Positions 24,622 through 34,224 of a stretch of 64,000 nt of DNA are shown piece by piece. Location: the NCBI RefSeq assembly GCF_000503775.1, contig NZ_KI629782.1:2120579-2184578 (forward strand), read 5' to 3'. Numbering within the stretch: the stretch's first letter is position 1; every line of letters starts with the position of its first letter. This DNA is from Brevibacillus panacihumi W25 (GTDB taxonomy: Bacteria > Bacillota > Bacilli > Brevibacillales > Brevibacillaceae). The notes under the pieces were generated by a model. The model was not told the DNA's origin, did not search any database, and worked only from the letters and a program-made list of their open reading frames with translations. Position numbers and translations under genes: made by a program.

Positions 24622-25893
24622 TTATTCCCCGTTGCGTATGGCACGGGCTGCGATGTCCGTACGATAGTGGGCTCCCTCGAATGAAATCTTGCGGGCAACT
24701 GCGTATGCTGCTTCACGTGCCTTTTCCAAATTCTCTCCGGTGCTGGTGACGCCAAGTACGCGGCCGCCGCTGGTGACGATGCCCTCAGGCACAGCCTTGG
24801 TGCCTGCGTGGAACACCGTGACAGGCTCCTCGACCTGCTCCAGGCCATGGATCGGCGCACCCTTCGGATATTCGCCAGGATAGCCGGGAGCAGCCATGAC
24901 GACGCAGACTGCGCTTTCCTTTTTCCAGGTGACATCGAGCGAAGCCAGCTCTCCGCTGACCGTCGCGAGGAAAATCTCCAGCAGGTCGGTCTCCAGCAAG
25001 GGCAGGATGACCTGTGTTTCCGGGTCGCCAAAACGGGCGTTGAACTCGACGACTTTCGGTCCCTCGGAAGTAATCATCAGGCCGGTATACAGAACTCCCT
25101 TGAACGGAATGCCGTCTGCCGCCATTCCTTTTGCCATCGGCTTCACAACCGTCTCCACGATCTCGTTCACGAGCTCGGCAGACATCTGCGGGACCGGTGC
25201 ATACGTCCCCATGCCGCCCGTATTGGGCCCCTGATCATCATTGAAGACACGCTTGTGATCCTGGGAGGTGATCATTGGCTTGACAGTCTCCCCATCTACG
25301 AAAGACAGCAGAGACAATTCCTCTCCGCGCATGCATTCCTCGATGACTACGCGGGCTCCGGCGTGGCCGAAGATGTTCTCCTGCATGATCTGGTGCAGAG
25401 CCTCTTCCGCTTCTTCCAACGTCTCGGCTACAACGACGCCTTTTCCCGCCGCCAAGCCATCTGCCTTGACGACAATCGGAGCGCCTTGCTCGCGAACGTA
25501 GGCAATGGCCGATTCGTAGTCCAGGAAGGATTCATAAGCAGCTGTCGGGATGTTGTAGCGTTTCATCAGGCTTTTGGCAAAGGATTTGCTGCCTTCAATC
25601 TTGGCCGCATGGGAGCTTGGTCCGAAGATGGGCAGATTGCGCTCCTGGAAAAAATCGACGATGCCGCCGAGCAGAGGATCCTCCGGGCCGACAACAGTCA
25701 GATCGATGCCTTCGTCTTTGACAAACTGGGCCAGAGCGGCAAAGTCATGGACGTCGATGGGCGCATTGGTTGCGATCTGGGCCGTTCCTCCATTCCCCGG
25801 TGCGCAGTACACCTTTTCCACCCGAGGGCTTTGCAGCAGCTTCCAGGCAATGGTGTGCTCGCGTCCTCCACTGCCGACGATCAAAACATTCAT
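24622..25893 (-). CDS. purD: Phosphoribosylamine-glycine ligase PurD
   Basis: 423 aa ATP-grasp enzyme, second step of de novo purine synthesis: phosphoribosylamine + glycine + ATP to GAR. N-terminal MNVLIVGSGGREHTIAWKL, APGNGGTAQ, the ATP-grasp segment APIVVKADGLAAGKGVVVAET, and the C-terminal metal site VVEFNARFGDPETQVILPLL are intact; length is normal. ATG 25893 with an AGGAGGAAAGAAC ribosome site. Second gene of the purHD block, 37 bases after purH. Confidence 0.96.
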   Translation of the reverse strand: MNVLIVGSGGREHTIAWKLLQSPRVEKVYCAPGNGGTAQIATNAPIDVHDFAALAQFVKDEGIDLTVVGPEDPLLGGIVDFFQERNLPIFGPSSHAAKIEGSKSFAKSLMKRYNIPTAAYESFLDYESAIAYVREQGAPIVVKADGLAAGKGVVVAETLEEAEEALHQIMQENIFGHAGARVVIEECMRGEELSLLSFVDGETVKPMITSQDHKRVFNDDQGPNTGGMGTYAPVPQMSAELVNEIVETVVKPMAKGMAADGIPFKGVLYTGLMITSEGPKVVEFNARFGDPETQVILPLLETDLLEIFLATVSGELASLDVTWKKESAVCVVMAAPGYPGEYPKGAPIHGLEQVEEPVTVFHAGTKAVPEGIVTSGGRVLGVTSTGENLEKAREAAYAVARKISFEGAHYRTDIAARAIRNGE

Positions 25894-25930
25894 GTTCTTT
25901 CCTCCTGTGTTAGAGGTTCCGCGCTCTCTT

Positions 25931-27481
25931 CTAGTGTTTGAAATGGCGTGTGCCGGTAAAAATCATGGTAATGCCGAAACGATTGCAGGCATCGATGGAT
26001 TCCTGGTCACGAACCGATCCGCCCGGCTGAATGATGGCTTTTACTCCTGCCTGTGCGGCTGCCTCTACTGTATCAGGCATTGGGAAGAACGCATCCGATG
26101 CGAGAACAGATCCCTGAGCGTTCGCTCCTGCCTGCTCAATGGCGATTTTGGCGGCCCCGACGCGGTTCATTTGACCCGCACCTACGCCGATGGTCATGTT
26201 TCCTTTTGCCAGCACGATCGCATTGGACTTCACATGCTTGACGACCTTCCAGGCAAATTTCAACTGCGCCAATTCCTCCGCAGTCGGTTGACGCTCCGTG
26301 ACTACGCGAATTTCCTCATCCTGCAATTGCTTCAAATCGTAATCCTGCACCAGGGCACCTCCTGCCACTGGAGCGATGCGGAACAGGTTGTCTGTATTTG
26401 GTTCCGGCTGGTTCAGAGTCGGAATGCGCAACAGACGTAAGTTCTTCTTCTCCATCAGCACCGCCAAAGCCTCTTCGGTAAAATCAGGAGCGAGAATAAT
26501 TTCGAGGAAGGTCTCTTTCAACATCAGGGCTGTATCGCGGTCAATGCTGCGATTCGCCGCGACGATGCCTCCGAAAATAGAGACTGGATCTGCTTCGTAT
26601 GCCTTTTGATAGGCTTCCCGAATATCCGCGCCAATCCCGACACCGCATGGATTGGAGTGTTTGATGGCGACGACAGCTGGCTGATCGAATTCACGCACGA
26701 TGGCCAAGGCAGCGTCAGCGTCATTGATATTGTTGTAGGAGAGCTCTTTTCCGTGCAATTGCTCGGCATAGGCGATGCTTGCCCCTGCAGCCAGCGGAGT
26801 GCGGTAAAAAGCTGCGCGCTGATGCGGATTCTCCCCGTAACGCAAATCTTGTGCTTTTTCATAGGTGACGGTATAGCTTTCGGGAAGCAGTTCTCCCACC
26901 TGCTCGCTCAGATAGCGGGAGATTAGGGCGTCATAAGCTGCGGTATGACGGAATACCTTGGCTGCCAAACGACGGCGCGTCTCCAGCGTAGTATCCTGCC
27001 CTGCCTCAATCTCTGCCATAACCTGTTCGTAATCATCGGTATCGACAACAACGGTCACGAAGGCATGATTTTTCGCCGCAGAGCGCAGCATCGTCGGTCC
27101 GCCGATATCGATATTTTCGATTGCTTCAGCGAAGGTTACGTCCGGCTTGGCAATTGTCTGTTTGAATGGATAGAGATTGACGACGACCAGATCGATGGTT
27201 TCGATGTTCAGCTCTTCCAGTTGCTTTTGATGAGCTTCGTTGTCGCGCACGGCCAGAAGACCGCTGTGGATGTTGGGATGAAGCGTTTTGACGCGTCCGT
27301 CCAGGATTTCCGGAAAGCCGGTCACTTCGGATATTCCGATTACGGGCACACCCGCTTCTTTCAGGAGTGCAGCCGTACCTCCCGTGGAGATGATTTCCAC
27401 TCCGGCAGCAGCCAGACGACGGGCGAATGGAATCAATCCAGTTTTGTCCGATACGCTGATTAACGCTTTTTTGACACTCAC
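25931..27481 (-). CDS. purH: Bifunctional AICAR formyltransferase/IMP cyclohydrolase PurH
   Basis: 516 aa. N-terminal MGS-like IMP cyclohydrolase domain ([50 protein letters not shown]) and C-terminal formyltransferase domain with the KHSNPCG motif, [22 protein letters not shown] and the end [32 protein letters not shown]. It makes the last two reactions to IMP. GTG 27481 lies behind AGGAGGT; the longer frame to 27655 crosses its promoter. It is separated from purN by about 5 kb but has its own PurR-type promoter. Confidence 0.96.
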   Translation of the reverse strand: MSVKKALISVSDKTGLIPFARRLAAAGVEIISTGGTAALLKEAGVPVIGISEVTGFPEILDGRVKTLHPNIHSGLLAVRDNEAHQKQLEELNIETIDLVVVNLYPFKQTIAKPDVTFAEAIENIDIGGPTMLRSAAKNHAFVTVVVDTDDYEQVMAEIEAGQDTTLETRRRLAAKVFRHTAAYDALISRYLSEQVGELLPESYTVTYEKAQDLRYGENPHQRAAFYRTPLAAGASIAYAEQLHGKELSYNNINDADAALAIVREFDQPAVVAIKHSNPCGVGIGADIREAYQKAYEADPVSIFGGIVAANRSIDRDTALMLKETFLEIILAPDFTEEALAVLMEKKNLRLLRIPTLNQPEPNTDNLFRIAPVAGGALVQDYDLKQLQDEEIRVVTERQPTAEELAQLKFAWKVVKHVKSNAIVLAKGNMTIGVGAGQMNRVGAAKIAIEQAGANAQGSVLASDAFFPMPDTVEAAAQAGVKAIIQPGGSVRDQESIDACNRFGITMIFTGTRHFKH

Positions 27482-27521
27482 AGTTAGGACCTCCTGACAT
27501 TTATAAAAAGAAATGGTGAAC

Positions 27522-27577
27522 CGAATAAAACACGAACATTCCTCTATTATTAAATCATAATTGTACGCTTTTATCAA
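27522..27577 (-). promoter_or_regulatory. purH promoter with PurBox-like half-sites
   Basis: Minus strand: -35 TTGATA (27572-27577), 17-base spacer, -10 TTTAAT (27549-27554). Twelve bases after the -10 comes TTCG (27533-27536) within ACACGAACATT read on the plus strand, which fits the PurR PurBox core CGAAC; a second CCGAA lies at 27521-27525. The -35/-10/PurBox spacing is exactly that found before purC. Confidence 0.75.
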
Positions 27578-27673
27578 GAATCTCCTCAGAAACGTCAAGG
27601 AGGCAAAAACAGACAAAGCCGCGATTGCCTGGCAGCAAATCGCGACTGAATCCATGCCTATCGAAATCAGGTT

Positions 27674-28042
27674 TTACCGTTTTTTCTTTCTTCCACTCGA
27701 GAGCTTTTTCACCCTCTGGGCCAGCGACAAATGGCTGCTTTTCCCGTTCGCTCGCGATACACTGCTTTTTTTGCCGCTCTTTCCTTTTACGTCTCTTGGA
27801 AGCATTTTGCCCAGTTCATCCAGTGAGAGTTTCTTGCCGCTTTGCATTTGGTTCTTTACTCTTTCCTTGGTTTCCTCCGGTACATCCAGCCCCATATTTG
27901 ACAATTCGCTGAGAACCGAATCGATATTTTTTCCGTCCTTCGGCATCTTTTCGGCAAGCTTCATGATGTCGGAAAGCGTCCATTCCCGCCCGGTCCGCTG
28001 GCTTAGCTTGCCCAGCAGATCACCAATAATATCCCCGCTCAT
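27674..28042 (-). CDS. Small basic protein, possibly SpoVIF-like
   Basis: 122 aa. ATG 28042 lies behind GAGGAGGGG. Residues ~1-80 (MSGDIIGDLLGKLSQRTGREWTLSDIMKLAEKMPKDGKNIDSVLSELSNMGLDVPEETKERVKNQMQSGK, then LSLDEL) have the length and spacing of the stage VI sporulation protein F domain, a coat-assembly factor of Bacillales; the last ~40 residues are a Ser/Lys/Arg-rich tail that would suit nucleic-acid or coat binding. The match is from memory and moderate, so the name is tentative. First gene of the block separating purH from purN. Confidence 0.45.
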   Translation of the reverse strand: MSGDIIGDLLGKLSQRTGREWTLSDIMKLAEKMPKDGKNIDSVLSELSNMGLDVPEETKERVKNQMQSGKKLSLDELGKMLPRDVKGKSGKKSSVSRANGKSSHLSLAQRVKKLSSGRKKKR

Positions 28043-28138
28043 TGGGCCCCTCCTCTTCATTGGCTTCCCTCTACTCTATGTCGGAAGGGGCTGTTTGGTT
28101 TTCCCGCTGTCCACCCAATTCTGCGCTACGGGATTCGA

Positions 28139-29085
28139 TTATTCGTATTTAGCCAAGACCTCCCGGAGGATCTGCTTCATCTCGTCTATCAGCGCCTGCG
28201 GCTTTATTACAGTCGCTTCTTTTCCCAAGCTGAGAAAAAAGTGGGCAAAATACGAGATCTCACTTTCCGGAACTTCCTGCTCCATCCAGCCGCTGCCATC
28301 AGGATGAAGATGAACACGGGGGGCGTGGGCGGGCCATAGTTCGGCTTCGCAGCGCTGGACGCCGATTTTGGTCAGCTCCACGTAAAAGAGGACATCCTTT
28401 CGCTGCCGTTTGCTAAACGATTCCCAGTTCCCCAAATGAATATGCCGATGGTCCAATGGACTCGCGTCTTCTGCGATCTCGACCGCATCCATGCGATCAC
28501 AGCGAAACAATCGAAAGTCCTCGCGCAAAAAGCAATAGGCGGGACAGTACCAAAACCCGTTGCTGGCGTAGATGCCGACCGGCTGGATCAGGCGGCAGGA
28601 CTCCCCATCGCGGGGTACTGCATACGGATTACTTGCTGGAAAATAGCCGCTTCGAGAAGCAGGGACAGGTGCTGTGATTCCTTCTGTCGGGTCGGGGCGA
28701 AAAAGTCCACGCGGTTCTTCATCTGATCGATGCGGTCTCTGACGTCGCCCGGCATGTAGTAGTAAAATTTATTCAGCGCAGAGCTGGATTCTGTCTCAAA
28801 TGGAAGCGATGGGTAGTGGCGCAAGGAATGGCTGGCAAAAAACATGGCGACTGCCTCTTCCTCCGTGAACGCGATGGGGGGAAGAATTCTTTCCTTCAAC
28901 ACCTGATAGCCCCCGTGAGGCCCTACCTCCGAATACAAGGGGACCCCCAGTTCGCTTAGCTCCTGCAAATCCCGCAGGATCGTCCGGGGCGAGACATCGA
29001 ATTGATTGGCAAGCTCTTTGACCGTAAATTTGCGCATCCGATTGACGGTCATCATCAGCTCCATCAGTCGTTTGGACTTGGACAT
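28139..29085 (-). pseudogene. WYL-domain HTH regulator, single-base frameshift
   Basis: Two adjoining frames form one DeoR/YafY-type regulator. The N-terminal part (29085 to about 28613) has the helix-turn-helix KSKRLMELMMTVNRMRKFTVKELANQFDVSPRTILRDLQELSELGVPLYSEVGPHGGYQVL; the C-terminal part carries the WYL domain end (LREDFRLFRCDRMDAVEI and VELTKIGVQRCEAELWP). At the GGGG run 28613-28616 the frame shifts: one additional C on the coding strand would join QYP to RDGESCRLIQPVGIYASNGF without gap. So a one-base deletion, or a sequencing error in a homopolymer. It is divergent from a DinB gene, a common partner. ATG 29085 is the family's usual start. Confidence 0.8.
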
Positions 29086-29194
29086 GGCAAGCATCCGCAC
29101 CTTTTTCATCGTGATTATGACAATAGCTGTCACTATTATACGCTAGAGTTAAGACAGGCAAAGCCCCTAATCAAACGAAATGGAGTGATTGTTC

Positions 29195-29683
29195 ATGGAA
29201 GCAACGAAGGAACTGAAAGATTTGCTGTTTGAGGAATTGGAGCTGATCGTTCGTACTACCGCAGGTTTGGTCCGGAAGATTTCTCCGCAGGATTGGGAAT
29301 TCAAGCCGCGTGAAAACATGCGCACGATACGCGAGCTCGTTTCCCACCTCGTCGCCATTCCGGCTGTAGATCTGCTGATCCTTCAAGAGACAAATCAGGA
29401 CGACGTTCGGGCTCTTGAAGCGACTTTTGACCAGGAACATGATCCGGAAGTTTTGCTCGATCGCATGCAGCAGGGATTGCTGGCTTTGAGGGCGTATATG
29501 GAAAACTTGAGCGAGGAAGATTTTTTGCACAAGAAAACCACTCCCTTTTACCTTCCTGACCACGGCGTTGCCCAGGCGAAGTGGCTGATCGAGATCACCA
29601 CCCATGCCCAGCATCATCGCGGACAGCTTTTTACCTATCTGAAAACGCTTGGATATGAGATCAATATGTTTGACTTGTACTAA
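29195..29683 (+). CDS. DinB family protein
   Basis: 162 aa four-helix bundle of the DinB/YfiT superfamily. Candidate metal-binding histidines are in ELVSHLVAIP and THAQHHRGQL, the latter being the typical second and third ligands. Members include thiol transferases (bacillithiol, mycothiol) and proteins of unknown role; the substrate cannot be told here. ATG 29195 lies nine bases after GGAG. Divergent from the frameshifted WYL regulator, which presumably controlled it. Confidence 0.8.
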   Translation: MEATKELKDLLFEELELIVRTTAGLVRKISPQDWEFKPRENMRTIRELVSHLVAIPAVDLLILQETNQDDVRALEATFDQEHDPEVLLDRMQQGLLALRAYMENLSEEDFLHKKTTPFYLPDHGVAQAKWLIEITTHAQHHRGQLFTYLKTLGYEINMFDLY

Positions 29684-29703
29684 ATGCAAAGGGGAATTCC
29701 TTC

Positions 29704-30177
29704 ATGGCAACGACTTCACCCAAACTCCCATTGACTCCCGAAGAAAGAAAGCAATTGCGGGCGGCCAAGCTTACCTTGAGACAGATTCCTGCACTAGAAG
29801 CGGAGGAGCTTGCGAAAACCCTGCAGGTATCGCAAGAAAGAGCGAGATACTTGCGGGCGCTGGCGGAATTTCAAACCATCCCCTCGATTGGTCCCAGAGT
29901 GGCTGAAGGGGTAGTCTCCCTCGGTTTCTATTCGCTGGAGGAAATTAAAAATGAGGATGGCGCCGATTTGATCAATCGCTATGAGTTGATGCTGGGCTAT
30001 TGGGAGGACCCTTGTCTGGAGGACTGCTTTCGCTGTATCGTTCATCACGCCAATCATCCGGAATCTGAGAAGAATTGGTTTGACTTTACTGCGGAGCGCA
30101 AGCGGTATCGGGCTGAGCACGGGTATCCTGCTTCTAGGCCCGGTATTGCTTGGTATGAGCTTAAAAAGATGCCGTAA
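29704..30177 (+). CDS. Helix-hairpin-helix protein, Cdd1 (pathogenicity locus) family
   Basis: 157 aa. A helix-hairpin-helix segment (EFQTIPSIGPRVAEGVVSLGFYSLEEI) and the following ELMLGYWEDPCLEDCFRCIVHHANHPE...NWFDFTAERKRYRAEHGYPASRPG match the Cdd1 family. The clustered Cys residues (PCLEDCFRCI) and His pair could bind metal. The HhH motif suggests DNA binding, but the role is not established. It follows the DinB gene by about 20 bases and is probably co-transcribed. Confidence 0.7.
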   Translation: MATTSPKLPLTPEERKQLRAAKLTLRQIPALEAEELAKTLQVSQERARYLRALAEFQTIPSIGPRVAEGVVSLGFYSLEEIKNEDGADLINRYELMLGYWEDPCLEDCFRCIVHHANHPESEKNWFDFTAERKRYRAEHGYPASRPGIAWYELKKMP

Positions 30178-30205
30178 GGTGCCTTTTCATTTTGCTGTCA
30201 TCGAT

Positions 30206-30433
30206 CTGTAGTGGAGATGAGGAAAAAGGAGAAAACGCTCAGGCGGGTTGGGATCTTTGCTGGGGGCCATCCCTGGCCGCCTCCCACTCCAAAGGCGGAA
30301 CCGCGGCCAAAAGCAGCCGTCTCGGGGATGAAAAATCAGGGTTGTCCGCTAAATACGTGTTCCGCCTTTTCCGTTCCCGGCTTGGTTGAGATCCCAAATG
30401 CCTTCGCTTTTTTCTCCTTTTTCCTCTACCACT
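30206..30433 (+). repeat. Dispersed hairpin repeat, copy R3
   Basis: Full copy (about 228 bases), close to R1 over most of its length. Left CTGTAGTGG then GAGGAAAAAGGAGAAAACGC; right GCTTTTTTCTCCTTTTTCCTC. AGTGG at the left is mirrored by CCACT at the right edge. The core AAAGGCGGAACCGCGGCC and the returning GTTCCGCCTTTTCC are conserved. It begins 28 bases behind the Cdd1-family gene. Confidence 0.85.
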
Positions 30434-30622
30434 TTTGATCGGTCGACAAGCTGTTTTTTGTAGGCTTCTCCTTGATTTATCGTGTGATAACAAATCATAT
30501 TGGAAGACAAATCAAATGGCAGTTTGGAACATGGTAATTTCGTTCCATTCTGCCACTTCATATTGCCTTTACGTAATTGCCACCTTAGGCCAAAATATAT
30601 ACCTTTACTGGAGTTGATCCGA

Positions 30623-30991
30623 ATGTCTGGCCAAAATCAAGATACGAATTGGATAGGTGTTGAACAGTACTATCCTGCTACCCTATTTGAGCTTAAAAAG
30701 GGAACTAGATATTCACTACTACTGACTTTCCAAAACCCACTTAAGAAAGAAGACGAGTTGGTCTTGCCTTCTTTTCTGTCCAACTGGACATATGGCGAGA
30801 ATCGGTTTATTAAACCATTTAAACTCTTAAAATGTGATTTAGGGTTACAGACAGTATATGTAGAGTATGAGATTGTTCGTAAAAACCGAAACCTTGACGA
30901 GATCAAGCTCCTACTGATAGATTTTTTGGCGGTTTACGAAGTTTCAGGCAACCCAATTGTCGATGTTGAAGATGAACACATTACTGGGTAA
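30623..30991 (+). CDS. Hypothetical protein, 122 aa
   Basis: Not recognised. ATG 30623 lies nine bases after GGAG (TGGAGTTGATCCG); the longer frame from 30500 has no ribosome site. The product (MSGQNQDTNWIGVEQYYPATLFELKKGTRYSLLLTFQNPLKK...) is soluble, beta-rich in appearance, with no signal or membrane segment. Start of the AT-rich row of small genes inside the purine region. Confidence 0.45.
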   Translation: MSGQNQDTNWIGVEQYYPATLFELKKGTRYSLLLTFQNPLKKEDELVLPSFLSNWTYGENRFIKPFKLLKCDLGLQTVYVEYEIVRKNRNLDEIKLLLIDFLAVYEVSGNPIVDVEDEHITG

Positions 30992-31063
30992 CTTACCAGA
31001 ATTACCGTTTTGTTAAGTTAGCCTTCCTCTATCTGGAAATACTTTGAGCTTGGGGTGATCCAT

Positions 31064-31360
31064 ATGAAGAAGGTTGTTAAAGCAAAAATTAAATGGCTAA
31101 CTGCTGAACAAGGTGGACGTACTACTCCTCTGGGCTTCGGTTTTCGTTACTGTCCAATTGTCGAGTTTGAAACTAAAGATAAAACTGGTGATACTTGGAG
31201 CGCTGATATCATCTGGCATTCCGAGATTGGTACTGATCTAACTACCATTGCAGATTTCTCATTCTTTTCTGAGGAAGCACCTTTTGAATTATTAGCCCCA
31301 GGAAGCAAATTCAATTTATATGAGGGTAGCAGGCACGTTGCTATCGGTTACCTACTGTAG
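31064..31360 (+). CDS. Hypothetical protein, EF-Tu domain-like, 98 aa
   Basis: 98 aa from ATG 31064 behind GGGGTGAT. MKKVVKAKIKWLTAEQGGRTTPLGFGFRYCPIVEFE recalls the small beta-barrel proteins similar to the third domain of EF-Tu (KAKIxWLTxExGGRxxP...Y). No signal peptide. Function unknown; such proteins are often found singly near immunity-type or stress genes. Confidence 0.45.
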   Translation: MKKVVKAKIKWLTAEQGGRTTPLGFGFRYCPIVEFETKDKTGDTWSADIIWHSEIGTDLTTIADFSFFSEEAPFELLAPGSKFNLYEGSRHVAIGYLL

Positions 31361-31492
31361 GCGCTTAACAACATAAGTACTGTGTTAAATGCATAATTTC
31401 CCAATTTAACCCATTTTTTGATATCATGATCTATAGGCTGCAAATTTTAACTACTTGCGGTCAACTCTAATCAATTAGAGGTGATTCTTGGA

Positions 31493-31687
31493 ATGGGTCC
31501 AATCATAGGATTTGCAATATTACTACTTATTGCAGTTATTTGTTATCTCGCGGTAGAACGATTAATTGAACGCAGTCTAAAAATCAAGAGTTTCCTTGTA
31601 ACTGCAGTACTTAAAACGATCGTACTTGTAATAATCGGTATGTTGTTCTTTCAGTACTTGCCAATATTTGGCAATATGTTTCCTTAG
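31493..31687 (+). CDS. Small two-pass membrane protein, 64 aa
   Basis: ATG 31493 is eight bases behind AGAGGTG; GTG 31481 overlaps that site. Two hydrophobic stretches, IIGFAILLLIAVICYLAV and VTAVLKTIVLVIIGMLFFQYL, flank a basic loop ERLIERSLKIKS. No known family; third of the AT-rich small genes. Confidence 0.5.
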   Translation: MGPIIGFAILLLIAVICYLAVERLIERSLKIKSFLVTAVLKTIVLVIIGMLFFQYLPIFGNMFP

Positions 31688-31775
31688 TACACAACACATT
31701 TAGTAAAAAGCAACTGAAGAATTTGCGTACTTGTTAAATGTTCGATGATTTAGAAAATGGAAATTAGGTGGTTCA

Positions 31776-31949
31776 TTGCGTAAATACTTCCTCTTAACAG
31801 TCGGTGTTCTATGGACAATCAATGCTTTTTGGAAAATATTCAGCGGTAACTCCTCCAGTATTGAACTTGTAGCATGGTTCATCGGAGCTATCGGTTTTTC
31901 TCTTTCCGGTATTACTATGTTCAAACGAGCGAGAGATAAATCTTGTTGA
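31776..31949 (+). CDS. Small membrane protein, 57 aa
   Basis: TTG 31776 five bases after AGGTGG, read to TGA 31947-31949. MRKYFLLTVGVLWTINAFWKIFSG and the segment LVAWFIGAIGFSLSGITMF form two hydrophobic segments, followed by a short basic tail KRARDKSC. No recognised family. Support: ribosome site, uninterrupted frame, membrane-like composition and the same neighbourhood of short membrane genes. Confidence 0.45.
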   Translation: MRKYFLLTVGVLWTINAFWKIFSGNSSSIELVAWFIGAIGFSLSGITMFKRARDKSC

Positions 31950-32044
31950 CCCACTGAACATACTAAGCACTGTGGTAAATTTCCATAATAGTTTGGTATT
32001 ATCAGGAAATACATATGTTAACTTCTGAAAATGAGGTGCTTTAA

Positions 32045-32344
32045 TTGAGGTGGTTCTTTTCGCCTGAGAAGAAAAAATATAAGTATGTTGTAAAAGCTGT
32101 TGCCTTTTCCTCCCTCATAAATCTTGTGTGTTTCTTTATCGTCCCAGTGTTGTCGGGACTACTTCTTACCTACTTCTATACACCTGATGTCATTGATGCG
32201 TATAACGACGTTGAATATTTGCAAAACGAAGTAAGTTTTGGTTTCGTTCAGAGACCGGGTAATGCCGAAATGTTAGTTCCTTTTTTTCTTGGTTTAGTTG
32301 CCTATTTTATTCTACTTTTTGTGGTTCAAAAGATTAAAAGATAA
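32045..32344 (+). CDS. Two-pass membrane protein, 99 aa
   Basis: TTG 32045 six bases after GAGGTG. A basic N-terminus (MRWFFSPEKKKYKYVVK), a hydrophobic segment (AFSSLINLVCFFIVPVLSGLLLTYFY), an acidic outer loop (TPDVIDAYNDVEYLQNEV) and a second segment (MLVPFFLGLVAYFILLFVV) before a basic end. Not recognised. Last gene of the AT-rich row before the purN terminator. Confidence 0.5.
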   Translation: MRWFFSPEKKKYKYVVKAVAFSSLINLVCFFIVPVLSGLLLTYFYTPDVIDAYNDVEYLQNEVSFGFVQRPGNAEMLVPFFLGLVAYFILLFVVQKIKR

Positions 32345-32492
32345 TTGGTACCGGAAATTTCTAAGCTCCTTTACATAATTGAGCTTGTGTTAAAAAAGTT
32401 CATTTCTCAATATTTTGCCCGTTGGCTTTAAACCGGATCAATTATTTACTTTTTCAGTCTAAAACAATATTTTCAATGAACATTTGGATCAT

Positions 32493-32526
32493 AAAAAAAG
32501 AGGGTACGGCACTTATGCCTCCCTCT
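32493..32526 (-). terminator. Terminator after purN
   Basis: On the minus strand AGAGGGAGGCA, loop TAAG, TGCCGTACCCTCT, then TTTTTTT. It follows the purN stop by 8 bases and should end the purCSQLFMN transcript before the inserted genes. Confidence 0.8.
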
Positions 32527-32533
32527 GTTCGTT

Positions 32534-33145
32534 TTACTGTGTAATTTGTACAAAACGACCATCCCGTCTTACTCTATCAGCCAAAAGCCAGCCGATGACC
32601 TCGACCAAGAGGCCGTGCTCGACCTGATGAATGCGAGCTGCGAGCGTATCTGGCGTATCGCCTTCCTCCACTGGTACAGGAAGCTGGGCGATGATCGGTC
32701 CGGTGTCGAGTCCGGCATCTACGAAATGAACCGTTACCCCAGTAACCTTTACCCCGCAGGCGAGTGCCTGACCGACGGCGTCCTTGCCTGGGAAAGCGGG
32801 CAAAAGTGACGGGTGCAGATTGATGATGCTGCCTTCATAGTCCTTGAGCAGCGTCTCGCCGATCAGACGCATGTAGCCGGCCAGAACGATCAGGGTAATG
32901 TCGCGTTTTTGCAGTTCTGCCACGATTTCGGCTTCGAAAGCAGCTTTTCCCGCATAGGCTTTGGGGTCAAACACGAAGGTTTCTACACCCAGACGTGCCG
33001 CACGCTCCAATACCTTGGCACCCGGCTTGTCGCAGACGAGGAGGGCAATTTCAGCTCCGCTCAGCCTTCCTGCCTGCACGGCCTGTACGATGGCCTCGAA
33101 GTTGGAGCCGCTGCCTGAGGCAAAAATGGCTACTCTTCTCACCAT
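32534..33145 (-). CDS. purN: Phosphoribosylglycinamide formyltransferase PurN
   Basis: 203 aa. Formyl-THF-dependent conversion of GAR to [59 protein letters not shown] (His of the catalytic Asn-His-Asp set), [19 protein letters not shown] are all present. The ATG overlaps the end of purM. Last gene of the first purine block; a terminator follows. Confidence 0.95.
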   Translation of the reverse strand: MVRRVAIFASGSGSNFEAIVQAVQAGRLSGAEIALLVCDKPGAKVLERAARLGVETFVFDPKAYAGKAAFEAEIVAELQKRDITLIVLAGYMRLIGETLLKDYEGSIINLHPSLLPAFPGKDAVGQALACGVKVTGVTVHFVDAGLDTGPIIAQLPVPVEEGDTPDTLAARIHQVEHGLLVEVIGWLLADRVRRDGRFVQITQ

Positions 33146-34179
33146 TCCACCCCGTTGTACACGACTTTTCGCTCCCCGGCGGCGATATGTCCGATCCGAT
33201 ATGGCTGCTCACCCAATTGCTGCAGGTGCGCCATCACAGCGTCTGCATCCTCTGCCTTGACGACGAGCATCATGCCGATCCCCATGTTGAAGGTTTTGTA
33301 CATATCGGGATAGGAAATGTCGCCTGCCTCCTGGACCAGTTGGAAAATCGGCAGGACAGGCCAGGAGCCGACTTCGATCACCGCTTGCGTACCTTCGGGA
33401 AGGACGCGCGGAATGTTTTCGGTAAAGCCACCGCCAGTGATGTGGGCCAAAGCCTTGACCGGATGCTTTTCCAGAACGGAGAGAACCTGCTTCACATAGA
33501 TGCGGGTAGGAGTCAGCAGTTCCTCACCCAGCTTTTTGCCGAGAGCGTCTACATGCTCATGCAAAGACATGCCTTTATCGGCGAGCAGGACTTTGCGCAC
33601 AAGCGAGAAGCCGTTGCTGTGCACACCGCTGGAAGCAAGCCCGATCAGCACATCTCCGGCAGCGACACCTGCTCCGGTAATCATCTTGGGCTCGTCGACG
33701 ACACCGACTGTAAAGCCTGCGATATCGTACTCGCCCTCCGCGTACATGCCAGGCATCTCAGCCGTCTCCCCGCCGATCAGGGAGCAGCCTGCCTGGGAGC
33801 AGCCTTCGGCGATTCCTTTGACGATCGCTTCGATTTTTTCCGGGATGACTTTGTCTACCGCCAGATAATCGAGGAAAAAGAGCGGCTCCGCACCTTGCAC
33901 GACGACGTCATTGACACACATCGCTACAGCGTCGATCCCGATGGTATCATGCTTTTCCATCGCGAAAGCAAGCTTGAGCTTGGTTCCAACTCCATCGGTC
34001 CCCGATACCAGCACCGGCTTTTCATATTTCTTCGTGTCCAGGCGAAATAAGGCGCCGAATCCCCCCAGATCGGTCATCACTTCCGGGCGAAATGTCCGCT
34101 TGACGTGCTTTTTCATTCGTTCGACGGCTTCATTCCCGGCGTCGATGTCTACCCCTGCTTGCTTGTATGCTTCACTCAT
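33139..34179 (-). CDS. purM: Phosphoribosylformylglycinamidine cyclo-ligase PurM
   Basis: 346 aa, the normal family length from ATG 34179 ([30 protein letters not shown]), which has AGGGGGAG six bases upstream. [49 protein letters not shown] and [15 protein letters not shown] are hallmark stretches of AIR synthetase, which closes the imidazole ring from FGAM with ATP. Overlaps purN by 7 bases. Confidence 0.96.
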   Translation of the reverse strand: MSEAYKQAGVDIDAGNEAVERMKKHVKRTFRPEVMTDLGGFGALFRLDTKKYEKPVLVSGTDGVGTKLKLAFAMEKHDTIGIDAVAMCVNDVVVQGAEPLFFLDYLAVDKVIPEKIEAIVKGIAEGCSQAGCSLIGGETAEMPGMYAEGEYDIAGFTVGVVDEPKMITGAGVAAGDVLIGLASSGVHSNGFSLVRKVLLADKGMSLHEHVDALGKKLGEELLTPTRIYVKQVLSVLEKHPVKALAHITGGGFTENIPRVLPEGTQAVIEVGSWPVLPIFQLVQEAGDISYPDMYKTFNMGIGMMLVVKAEDADAVMAHLQQLGEQPYRIGHIAAGERKVVYNGVEW

Positions 34180-34224
34180 CGTTTCTCCCCCTAAGAGGTG
34201 TTTCTTTCGGATCACAATTCCTGT

